Shown here: positions 52,338 to 60,046 of the stretch, piece after piece
Numbering within the stretch: position 1 is the first letter of the stretch
Layout of the letters: each line of letters begins with the position of its first letter
DNA from: CAZUMW01 sp964621615
GTDB lineage: Bacteria; Desulfobacterota; WTBG01; CAIYCZ01; CAIRTM01
Direction: 5' to 3'
Assembly: GCA_964621615.1 (NCBI GenBank)
Contig: CAZUMW010000008.1
Span: forward strand, 66,727-130,726
Length of the DNA: 64,000 bases
Translations under genes and position numbers: made by a program
The notes under the pieces: model-generated
Seen by the model: only the letters and a program-made list of their open reading frames with translations
Database searches by the model: none
Told to the model about the DNA's origin: nothing

Positions 52338-54616
52338 TGCACCTCCTTTGCTGGGGAAAAAATATATTGGGACTGCGATCCGGACACCTCCGCAGCTTCC
52401 GAGCCGGGGGGCCTTATTGCCAGTAACGGAGCCCTGCCGGAATGCCAGGAGCCATCCCAGGAAACAGCTGCTCTGCGCCCGTCTGATTCAACATTCACCG
52501 CCACTGTACCAAACGATGTCGGCGCCGGGCCGAAAGAAATGGACGCTCCCTTTTTGAGCCACCGGGGATTCACTCCCGAGCACAACACAAGCTTCCGGCC
52601 ATAGCCCTCTTCGCGGACAAAGCAGTTTCTGAGCATCAGCACCCATTCTGCCGCTGCCCACACGTGCTGACCGTCGCCCATGCAGCCTGAGCCCAGCTGA
52701 GGGTGGATCGCTTCCGGCCACTGCCCGGTGGGGGAGGCAAGCCGGGCAATAGATTCCATAAGCGAAAAAAAGCGCGTGTCTCCGCCTCTCAGCAGCGTCT
52801 GCGCAATATGCAGCGTCAGATACGGATTTATGCCTGAATGGATAATATCATGAAAAAACGCACCGTTGATAATACAGTTCCGCAAAAGATAATCTGCAGT
52901 ATTGCTCACCCGCACATCTTCCGGCGCATACAGCTGTAGCGGATAGCTTGCCACCAGCGAGCCTACAGCACCGCTGTCCATCCGGCGGTACGGGGACGCG
53001 GGCACGGCCTCTGATGAAAGGCGCCGGGAAACGTGCTCCAGGCTGCTGTCGATAGCGTTCAGCAGCTGCTGTGCGCGGTCGGCGAAATGAGCCGCAATAG
53101 TGTTTCTGCCAAGCCGGTCAAGCACCCGCGCCGCAGCCCGGAGCCCTGCAGCGCTCCAGAAATCATCCCAGTAATAATAATCATTAGGGCCAAGATGCTC
53201 TGCGCTGAATCCGGGGGGGAGCAGGCCCCCGTGCGGCGACCCGTTTGCTGCAGTCAGCTTTTTTACAATCCAGGATGCACCCTTCAAAACAGGATCCAGC
53301 CACTTTTTCGGGGGCGAAGCGCCGGTTATGTCACAGTACCGGTTCATGGTCCAGAGGACCTGGCCGTTTGAGTCCCACTCTCCTTCCTGAGACATGAAAT
53401 AGCCGGCAGCTGTCTGCGCATCTATACATCGATCGATCACCTTAGCTGCCCGATCAAAAAGCCCGGCGCACAGCAGCGCGTGAGCGATCATCGCGGCATC
53501 GCGAATCCAGAATCTTTTATACGTAAACGGGCCGGCATATATATCCTGCGCCGTATGCAGCAGCAGGGTCCGCACAGCGGCATCATACAGAACCTGAAAA
53601 CGCACATCGGGAACCGATGCGCGGCAGGCACCGCTCAGGCTTTTGTGCCAGCAGCTCTGTGCACCGGATGATATCGGTTCCGGACGGGAAAGCGCGGCTC
53701 CCTTTGTTAGCGGTATTGTAAGGTATATCCTGCGCCCGCTGTCAGGGGTAAGCTTAAAAAGCGCAGCCCCGGTGGCTAGCCCCACGCTGCAGGATATTCC
53801 TTCGCGGTGCTGTATGGTGTTGCTGACAATATGCCGGAACACATCCCCGTCATGATAGCGGGAAAAAGCCTGATCATCAGGGGCGCTGCTGAAAAAAAGG
53901 CGTCCCTTTTTGTTAACCGTCCAGGCGGTCCGGTCAGCATCAATTGAAATATCATGGATAAAGCTGATGCCCTCCGGATTGCAGGGGCGGACCGACAGCA
54001 CCATCCAGGCGTAGCCCGGGGATCTCGCATCAACCGTAAGCAGGCATTGGCGCTCTTCAGGGCCGCCCACAACCTGAACCTCGCTTGTGAGCATCAGCCC
54101 GTTTTCTTCACACCGGGTCTCAACGCGGAGATTGTCATCGCAGCTGAGCTTCTGCTCTGCTGCGCGCTGGCGTGAAGGTATGCAAGAGCGGTCGGGGGGG
54201 CACACCACCCAGCAGTCGATCGACCAGCTGTCATAAAACGGCATAACCAGGCCGCGCGGATCGACGATCGGCGTTTCAGGGGAATCGGGGACTCCCACGG
54301 CAGTCCAGTTCCGGTGGGTCAGGTTTATATGTGTCAGCGAAAACGCCCGCGGTATAAATGACCGGCTTGAGGGGTCAAACTGCCGGTGCACCCAGTACGG
54401 CCATATCCAGTCAAGATTGTGCTGTATGGCCTGACTGTTGATGAGCCCCCGCGCATGCAAAACGGCGCCGGCGCGGAGGAGCTCGGCGGGCACCAGCACT
54501 TCTGCGGGCTGCGCAAACCGGTTCAGCTGGCTCAGCAGGCCGATCGGGTCCCCGAACCCCTGCGCACGGGCAAAGCGCTTAACCATAAAACGCCACGGCA
54601 GCCATTTAAGCCACAT
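52334..54616 (-). CDS. Glucoamylase-like (alpha/alpha)6-barrel glycoside hydrolase
   Basis: 760 residues. The N-terminal half (about 1-340) is beta-rich and carries no recognised motif. The C-terminal half (about 345-690) has the repeating helical hairpins of six-hairpin glycosidases. It includes TYKRFWIRDAAMIAHALLCAG (in part, the RDAA motif of GH15/GH63-like enzymes), QEGEWDSNGQVLW with a likely catalytic Glu, and YYYWDDFWSAAGLRAAARVL (in part). No signal peptide is apparent, so it may act in the cytosol. Coupling with a GT4 gene suggests a role in alpha-glucan or trehalose-like metabolism, an inference. Confidence 0.65.
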   Translation of the reverse strand: MWLKWLPWRFMVKRFARAQGFGDPIGLLSQLNRFAQPAEVLVPAELLRAGAVLHARGLINSQAIQHNLDWIWPYWVHRQFDPSSRSFIPRAFSLTHINLTHRNWTAVGVPDSPETPIVDPRGLVMPFYDSWSIDCWVVCPPDRSCIPSRQRAAEQKLSCDDNLRVETRCEENGLMLTSEVQVVGGPEERQCLLTVDARSPGYAWMVLSVRPCNPEGISFIHDISIDADRTAWTVNKKGRLFFSSAPDDQAFSRYHDGDVFRHIVSNTIQHREGISCSVGLATGAALFKLTPDSGRRIYLTIPLTKGAALSRPEPISSGAQSCWHKSLSGACRASVPDVRFQVLYDAAVRTLLLHTAQDIYAGPFTYKRFWIRDAAMIAHALLCAGLFDRAAKVIDRCIDAQTAAGYFMSQEGEWDSNGQVLWTMNRYCDITGASPPKKWLDPVLKGASWIVKKLTAANGSPHGGLLPPGFSAEHLGPNDYYYWDDFWSAAGLRAAARVLDRLGRNTIAAHFADRAQQLLNAIDSSLEHVSRRLSSEAVPASPYRRMDSGAVGSLVASYPLQLYAPEDVRVSNTADYLLRNCIINGAFFHDIIHSGINPYLTLHIAQTLLRGGDTRFFSLMESIARLASPTGQWPEAIHPQLGSGCMGDGQHVWAAAEWVLMLRNCFVREEGYGRKLVLCSGVNPRWLKKGASISFGPAPTSFGTVAVNVESDGRRAAVSWDGSWHSGRAPLLAIRPPGSEAAEVSGSQSQYIFSPAKEVQ

Positions 54617-54871
54617 ACTGTGCTGCTTTCTCCTGAGAAAAACAATTGATTTAAGGGCTTGTGCCCAGAGTGCACAATCTATTTATTACAAACGTGTCCA
54701 ACGTGTTGCGGAGGCTTTGGAGAGCCCCGCCCGAACCGGCTTCGTAAATTATTTTGGACACTGCTGTTACTGTATTTATTATAATAATCACCGGGTGCCG
54801 CATGACAAGGCAACCAAGGCCGCGCCGCGCAGCAGAAGGGCGTCTACGGTAAGCGGGCGGGAAAAAGCATG

Positions 54872-55879
54872 TTATTTGAGAAGGGATTTTATCTTTCTGA
54901 GGGCCGCTTTAACCGGGCGGCGCTTTCTCATCTTTGCTGACCGGCTCTGCCCCCAGGGCTGCGTGCGCCACCGCCAGTTTGTCCACATCCACTGTGGGGG
55001 GTCTTTTTTCACATAGCGCTCAATGACACCGGTGTAGGCGGCGGTAAGCTGATGAATCGATTTGTCGGGGTCTGCGCTGTCCGGGGCCGGCAGACACGGC
55101 TCTATAGAGATCAGGTGCGAGTCGTCCGGCAGGCGCTGGATAAACATCGGCACCACAGCTGCACCCGTGCGCAGCGCAAGCCCGGCAGGGCCGGGGGCGG
55201 TGGCGGCCGGGCGCCCGAAAAAATCAACAAAGATGCCGCCGCGGCGCTTGTTTTCATCGGCTATGAGGCACAGGATACCGCCGTTTTTCAGAGTCTCGAT
55301 CGCTTTTTTGAAAAACCGGCGCTCGGGAACGGTGGTAAGGGATGGAAGGGAAATCAAAGACCGTGCCTCTGCATACACCAGAGAGCCGGCAGCGGTGTCC
55401 AGATCGCGCACGACCATGCAGAAGCGGTAGCCCTCCTCGGCAAGCTTTGTTCCGATAAGCGGATAATTGCCGATATGAGCGCTTACCGCGATTACCCCGT
55501 TGCCCTGCGCAAGCGCATCATCCAGGTTTTGTCTGCCCTGTATGGATGTGCGCGAAAGAACGGTGTGCTTTCCCCTGCCACCAACATAAAAAAGCTCGGT
55601 CCAGTTTTTGCCGAAGTTGCAAAGCACCTTCCGGGCAATCTCCTGCGTATCCGGCCGGCTGAGGCTATCGCCATAGGCAAGCGCAAGGTTGTGATAAATT
55701 TTTGCCTTCATCCTGCCTGAGAGAGAATAAAGAAGAGCCCCGATGGCGGACCCGAGCCGCAGGCTGTTTCTATAGCCGATTGCATTTGTTGCCAAAACCA
55801 GAAGGCGCACCGCGGCGACCCCCGGCAGCGACGCGAGGCGTGCACTCTTTGAATATGAAACAGCAGCAGTGGTTTTCAT
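54872..55879 (-). CDS. LpxL-like lysophospholipid/lipid A acyltransferase
   Basis: 335 residues from ATG 55879; the frame continues to 56251, but that extra part runs opposite to the DHH gene and has no motif. Family features are RLGSAIGALLYSLSGRMKAKI (in part), the active site AVSAHIGNYPLIG (H135), FCMVVRDLD, NGGILCLIADENKRRGGIFVDFFGRPAATAPGPA (in parts) and the basic C-terminus. It would add a secondary acyl chain from acyl-ACP to lipid A at the inner membrane. In the usual HX4D/E motif the acid is replaced by proline (P140). The gene is alone. Confidence 0.78.
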   Translation of the reverse strand: MKTTAAVSYSKSARLASLPGVAAVRLLVLATNAIGYRNSLRLGSAIGALLYSLSGRMKAKIYHNLALAYGDSLSRPDTQEIARKVLCNFGKNWTELFYVGGRGKHTVLSRTSIQGRQNLDDALAQGNGVIAVSAHIGNYPLIGTKLAEEGYRFCMVVRDLDTAAGSLVYAEARSLISLPSLTTVPERRFFKKAIETLKNGGILCLIADENKRRGGIFVDFFGRPAATAPGPAGLALRTGAAVVPMFIQRLPDDSHLISIEPCLPAPDSADPDKSIHQLTAAYTGVIERYVKKDPPQWMWTNWRWRTQPWGQSRSAKMRKRRPVKAALRKIKSLLK

Positions 55880-56059
55880 GAAAAAGCATGTCCGCTGTGG
55901 TTGTATGTGCTGACAAATATGCCTATTGTACCTGAGCGTGCTGCCCATTTCCAGAACAAATCCCGCTTTGTCAGACAACTGTTGACATGCCGAACAGCAA
56001 AAAGCTATAATTATGCACAGCTCTGAAACAATTCCCGTCTGCCCCTTGAAGAGGAACCG

Positions 56060-56986
56060 ATGCGCCTCGTTACCCGATCCGATTTTGACGGCCTTGCCTG
56101 TGCGGTACTGCTTGAAGAGCTCGGCATGATCGACAGCTATCTGTTTGTGCACCCGAAAGAGGTTCAGGACGGCAATATTGCGGTCGGGCCACATGATATC
56201 CTTGCAAACGTACCCTACGCCCCCGGCTGCGGCCTGTGGTTTGATCACCACTCAAGCGAAACAGAGCGGCTGCATATCGATCAGACATTCCGCTACGAGG
56301 GCGCATCGCAGCCCGCCCCAAGCTGCGCCCGGGTGATATACAGCTACTACGGCGGCGCTGACAAATTACAAAAGCATGAGAGCAGCGGGCTTATGCCTGC
56401 TGCAGACAAGTGCGATTCTGCAGACTTCACCATCGAAGACATCCTGGAGCCCGAAGGCTGGGTGCTGCTTTCATTTCTTCTGGATGCCCGCACCGGACTG
56501 GAGCGCTTTGGCGGCTATTCCGTCGATCACCACGGCCTTATGAAAAAGCTCATTACATACTGCAAAACCATGGATATTGATACTATCCTGCAGCAGCCGG
56601 AGGTCCGCGAGCGCGCTGAGCTCTATTCCACCCAGGAGCTGGCATATGAGGCTATGGTCCGGGAAAACAGCCATACCGAGCACAATGTCATCGTTATGGA
56701 TCTGCGCCGCGTTGATGAAATTCTCAGCGGAAACCGCTTTGTTGAATATGCCATATACCCGTTTCAGAATGTATCCGTGCGCACTTTTTGGGGAAGGGGC
56801 CGGAAAAATGTGGTTATCAGCGCCGGCCACAGCATTATTGAACCATCGTGCACCGCAGACATAGGCCGCCTGATGCTGTCCTATGGCGGCGGGGGGCATA
56901 AAAAAGTGGGAACATGCCAGGTCCCGGCGCAGCAGGCTGACCGGGCTCTGGAAGACATCATAAACCAGCTCCGCCAGGACATATAA
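56060..56986 (+). CDS. DHH/DHHA1-family phosphoesterase (exopolyphosphatase-like)
   Basis: 308 residues. TRSDFDGLACAVLL (metal-binding DFDG, about 8-11) and WFDHHSSE (DHH motif, about 61-64) form the two-metal site. The C-terminal DHHA1 part has LMLSYGGGGHKKVGTCQVP (GGGGHKKVG binds phosphate). Family members cut oligoribonucleotides, cyclic dinucleotides or polyphosphate; this subfamily lacks a proven substrate. There is no signal peptide, so it is cytosolic. A strong intrinsic terminator follows 27 bp after the stop. Confidence 0.85.
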   Translation: MRLVTRSDFDGLACAVLLEELGMIDSYLFVHPKEVQDGNIAVGPHDILANVPYAPGCGLWFDHHSSETERLHIDQTFRYEGASQPAPSCARVIYSYYGGADKLQKHESSGLMPAADKCDSADFTIEDILEPEGWVLLSFLLDARTGLERFGGYSVDHHGLMKKLITYCKTMDIDTILQQPEVRERAELYSTQELAYEAMVRENSHTEHNVIVMDLRRVDEILSGNRFVEYAIYPFQNVSVRTFWGRGRKNVVISAGHSIIEPSCTADIGRLMLSYGGGGHKKVGTCQVPAQQADRALEDIINQLRQDI

Positions 56987-57013
56987 ACCGCACAAAGAGA
57001 CCGGTTTCAGAAC

Positions 57014-57040
57014 AGCCGGACTGCCTTGCCGGCTTTTTTT
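57014..57040 (+). terminator. Intrinsic terminator after the DHH gene
   Basis: AGCCGG (57014-57019) pairs with CCGGCT (57029-57034) around a 9-base loop, followed by seven T (57034-57040). It lies 28 bp after the stop of the DHH gene. Confidence 0.85.
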
Positions 57041-57066
57041 ATGGCGGAGCACTTTACGGCAGCGCT

Positions 57067-57537
57067 ATGCGTGATTTAGTAAAATCATTATTTGGCAAAT
57101 GGCAGGGAAAGGCAGGCGAACCCGCGCTGCAGAAGCCCGACTCTGAAACCGAGCTGCAGATTGCAACCTGCGCGCTGCTGCTTGAGATGGCGCATGCAGA
57201 CAGCACATTTTCAGAAGAAGAGGAGCGCCGCATCGAACAGCTGATGCGGGAGCGCTTCGACATTGCTCAGGACGCGGTCAGCGAAATAAAGCAGCTTTCC
57301 CAGCAGCGGCGAAGTGACAGCATCGACGTATGGCAGTTTGCCAGCACCATCAAGCAGCATATGCCTGCTGACAAAAAGCTGCACATCGTGGAGATGATAT
57401 GGCAGGTAATTTATGCGGACGGCACCCTGGATCAGCATGAAGACTATCTGATACACCAGCTTGCCCGGCTGCTTGCAATACCGCATGAGCAGCTTATTGA
57501 AGCTAAAGTAGCGGTGCTGAAAAAACTGCGAAAATAA
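57067..57537 (+). CDS. TerB-like (DjlA N-domain) protein
   Basis: 156 residues, all-helical. The TerB pattern is clear: LLLEMAHADSTFSEEEERRI (in part) and its internal repeat MIWQVIYADGTLDQHEDYLI (in part), each with the A-D-x-x-x-x acidic turn that may bind metal. TerB-domain proteins occur in tellurite-resistance and stress systems, but free-standing members such as this have no defined role. It lies between a terminator and a second yjbQ gene, so it starts a new transcript. Confidence 0.85.
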   Translation: MRDLVKSLFGKWQGKAGEPALQKPDSETELQIATCALLLEMAHADSTFSEEEERRIEQLMRERFDIAQDAVSEIKQLSQQRRSDSIDVWQFASTIKQHMPADKKLHIVEMIWQVIYADGTLDQHEDYLIHQLARLLAIPHEQLIEAKVAVLKKLRK

Positions 57538-57578
57538 AATAATGACAGTACGCCACATCGTTCTTTAAGGAAAAAGCC

Positions 57579-57977
57579 ATGCACGAGTTCACGGTAAAAA
57601 CCGGCAAACAGGCAGAAATGATCGACATAACCGCCCAGATAAACTCTGCGATACAAAAAAGCGGCGTTCAGCAGGGCATCTGTACCGTATTCATACCCCA
57701 CACAACAGCCGGCGTCACTATCAATGAAAATGCCGACCCTGCAGTGGTGAAAGACATTCTCATGGAAGCCGGCAAAGTAATCCCGATCAGAGACGGCTAT
57801 GCGCATGCCGAAGGCAATTCCGCCGCACACATAAAGTCGTCTTTTTTCAGCTGCTCGCAATCGATCATCGTCGAAAACGGAACGCTCAAGCTGGGAACCT
57901 GGCAGTCGGTGTTTTTCTGTGAGTTTGACGGCCCGCGCACCAGGAAAGCATGGGTTCAGATTGTCGAAGCTGTATAA
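57579..57977 (+). CDS. YjbQ family protein (second copy)
   Basis: 132 residues. Conserved motifs: FIPHTTAGVTINENADPAVV (in part), YAHAEGNSAAHIKSSF with the histidine pair, and LGTWQSVFFCEFDGPRTRKAWVQ (in part). It is complete and belongs to the HTTAGV subclass, whereas the copy at 6350-6769 reads HITASVFIN and RTGEDNGDAHLKR; the two are distant paralogs. Its neighbours are TerB-like and TatD genes with short gaps (41 and 25 bp). Metal-dependent phosphate chemistry is suspected for the family only. Confidence 0.9.
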   Translation: MHEFTVKTGKQAEMIDITAQINSAIQKSGVQQGICTVFIPHTTAGVTINENADPAVVKDILMEAGKVIPIRDGYAHAEGNSAAHIKSSFFSCSQSIIVENGTLKLGTWQSVFFCEFDGPRTRKAWVQIVEAV

Positions 57978-58002
57978 CCGCCACCCTGAAAGCGACGCCT
58001 CC

Positions 58003-58788
58003 ATGTCATCCGCCACATATATAGACTCACACGCACATCTTGATCTTCCGGAATTCAACCGCGATCGCGACGAGGTAATCGAGCGGGCCCGCAGCGAAAA
58101 CGTGAGCGCCATCATCACTATCGGGATCGGCCTGAAGGAGTGCCGGCGCGCGCTTCAGATTGCGGAAAAACAGCCGGGCGTCTACGCCGCCCTGGGCATA
58201 CACCCGCACAATGCCGAAAGCTTCGACCTGAAAGCAGCCGATTTCCTTGAAGAAAACCTCGGCAGGCCGAAAGTTGTCGCCGTGGGTGAAATCGGTCTTG
58301 ACTATTACCGTATGCGCTCTCCAAAGGAAAAACAGATTCGGGCTTTCAGGGCGCAGCTTGACATTGCCCGAAGCGCCGGCCTTCCCGTTATTATTCACGA
58401 CCGTGACGCGCATCAGGACACCCTTTCGATACTGCGCGAAGAAAATCAAAACAGCACGGGCGGCGTGCTCCACTGCTTTTCAGGCGACACGCGCATGGCG
58501 CGTGAGTGCATAGATATGGGCTATTATATATCCATACCCGGGACGGTGACCTTTAAAAACGCACACGCTGTGCGCGATGTTGCAGAAAAAATTCCGCTTG
58601 AGCACATGCTTATAGAAACCGACTGCCCGTTTCTCACCCCTGCTCCTTTTCGCGGCAAAAGAAATGAACCGTCCTATGTCCGCTTCGTTGCTGAAGAAAT
58701 CGCCCGGATCAAGCATATATCCCCTGAATCGGTAGCAGTTGCCGCTACCCGGAACACCATCAGTCTGTTTTCTCTGCCGGGAGCGTAA
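58003..58788 (+). CDS. TatD-family metal-dependent hydrolase
   Basis: 261 residues from ATG 58003; the frame is open to ATG 57919 inside yjbQ. The TIM-barrel metal site is intact: YIDSHAHLD (two His), GEIGLDYYRM (Glu), VIIHDRDAHQDT (His), GVLHCFSGD (His) and ETDCPFLTP (Asp), plus the end motif GKRNEPSYVRFV. TatD proteins act as 3'-5' DNases or RNases in DNA repair and RNA quality control. It probably shares a transcript with yjbQ. Confidence 0.92.
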   Translation: MSSATYIDSHAHLDLPEFNRDRDEVIERARSENVSAIITIGIGLKECRRALQIAEKQPGVYAALGIHPHNAESFDLKAADFLEENLGRPKVVAVGEIGLDYYRMRSPKEKQIRAFRAQLDIARSAGLPVIIHDRDAHQDTLSILREENQNSTGGVLHCFSGDTRMARECIDMGYYISIPGTVTFKNAHAVRDVAEKIPLEHMLIETDCPFLTPAPFRGKRNEPSYVRFVAEEIARIKHISPESVAVAATRNTISLFSLPGA

Positions 58789-58897
58789 AAGCACAATTCT
58801 CACGTCAGCCCGCCGCGACTGCACACGGCCGCTGATGACTTTATCCTTGACTTTTATCTCCGGGACCGTTATCACTCTATCGTTGAACCGCTAAAGG

Positions 58898-59989
58898 ATG
58901 CATGTGGTGGAGGATCTTTACTTCTGGATCGGGCTTCGTCAAACATGCGGTATCGGAAATGTTCTGTGCAAGCAGCTGATAGAGCGCTTCTGCTCACCGC
59001 AGCACATTTTTGAAGCCGACCGCCGAGAGCTGACGTCTGTTCCGGGCATAACGGAAAAAACCGTAGCCGCTCTGCACGGTTTCAAACCCTCTGCAGCTAT
59101 TGAGCGCGAAATTGAACGTGCGATCTCCCGGAATATCAGCATCATACCCTATACGCATGCTGCATATCCCCGGAACCTGCGCCATATTCACGATCCACCG
59201 GCCTATATCTACGTAAAGGGAGACATAGCGGCCGGGGACGACCGATCGCTTGCGGTTGTGGGATCACGAAATCCTTCAGAGTACGGCCGGCGGGTAACCC
59301 GCGACATAACGCGTGACATTGCCGCACAGCGCGTTACCATAGTCAGCGGCATGGCCCGGGGGATCGATACGAAGGCTCATCAGTCAGCGCTTTCTGCGGG
59401 CGGGCGCACAATAGCGGTGCTCGGCTCGGGCATTGATGTGATCTACCCGCCGGAAAACAGAAAGATCTATGAAGCGGCTGCACAGGCGGGTGCGGTTATA
59501 TCCGAATATCCGCCGGAAACCGAGCCGAACAGCTACCACTTTCCGGCGCGGAATCGTATCATAAGCGGAATAGCCCGGGGGGTTCTGGTTACCGAGGCAA
59601 GCCTTAAAAGCGGCTCGCTTATTACCGCCCGCCTGGCGCTTGAACAGGGCAGGGACGTTTTTGCAATACCGGGAAGCGCCTACTCCTATAAAGCGCGCGG
59701 GCCGCATGCGCTGATAAAAAACGGCGCTAAGCTTGTCGAAAGCGCCGGGGATATTCTTGAGGAGCTTCAGTGGGAAACAAGCACAGATAACCCTGCCGCA
59801 GAGAGCGCTCTACCGGTAAGCGACGAGGCACAGGCGGTGTACCGGCTGCTCACCGCAGAGCCCGTGCAGATTGATAACCTGATTGCACAATCCGCGCGAT
59901 CCAGCGCGAGCGTATCCGCCCTGCTCCTGGAGCTCGAGCTTGGCGGTCATATCCGTCAGCTGCCCGGAAAGCGTTTTGTCCGGCGCTGA
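58898..59989 (+). CDS. dprA: DNA-processing protein DprA
   Basis: 363 residues. An N-terminal helical HhH/SAM-like domain (about 1-75, ELTSVPGITEKTV) precedes the Rossmann core (about 85-300): VVGSRNPSEYGRRVTRDI, VSGMARGIDTKAHQSAL and GGRTIAVLGSGIDVIYPPENR (in part), NRIISGIARGVLVTEA, and GRDVFAIPG. A C-terminal winged helix (about 305-363) ends the protein. DprA loads RecA onto single-stranded DNA taken up in transformation. topA follows, the common arrangement. Confidence 0.95.
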   Translation: MHVVEDLYFWIGLRQTCGIGNVLCKQLIERFCSPQHIFEADRRELTSVPGITEKTVAALHGFKPSAAIEREIERAISRNISIIPYTHAAYPRNLRHIHDPPAYIYVKGDIAAGDDRSLAVVGSRNPSEYGRRVTRDITRDIAAQRVTIVSGMARGIDTKAHQSALSAGGRTIAVLGSGIDVIYPPENRKIYEAAAQAGAVISEYPPETEPNSYHFPARNRIISGIARGVLVTEASLKSGSLITARLALEQGRDVFAIPGSAYSYKARGPHALIKNGAKLVESAGDILEELQWETSTDNPAAESALPVSDEAQAVYRLLTAEPVQIDNLIAQSARSSASVSALLLELELGGHIRQLPGKRFVRR

Positions 59990-60046
59990 TGCAGCCCGGC
60001 GCACAACAAAACACGGAACTGCCCAACAGGGAGGTGACCCCTACTC

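Noticed and set aside
54872..56251. Longer 459-codon acyltransferase start
   Set aside because: The first 124 codons oppose the DHH gene, contain no family motif and have no ribosome-binding site; ATG 55879 fits the family start.
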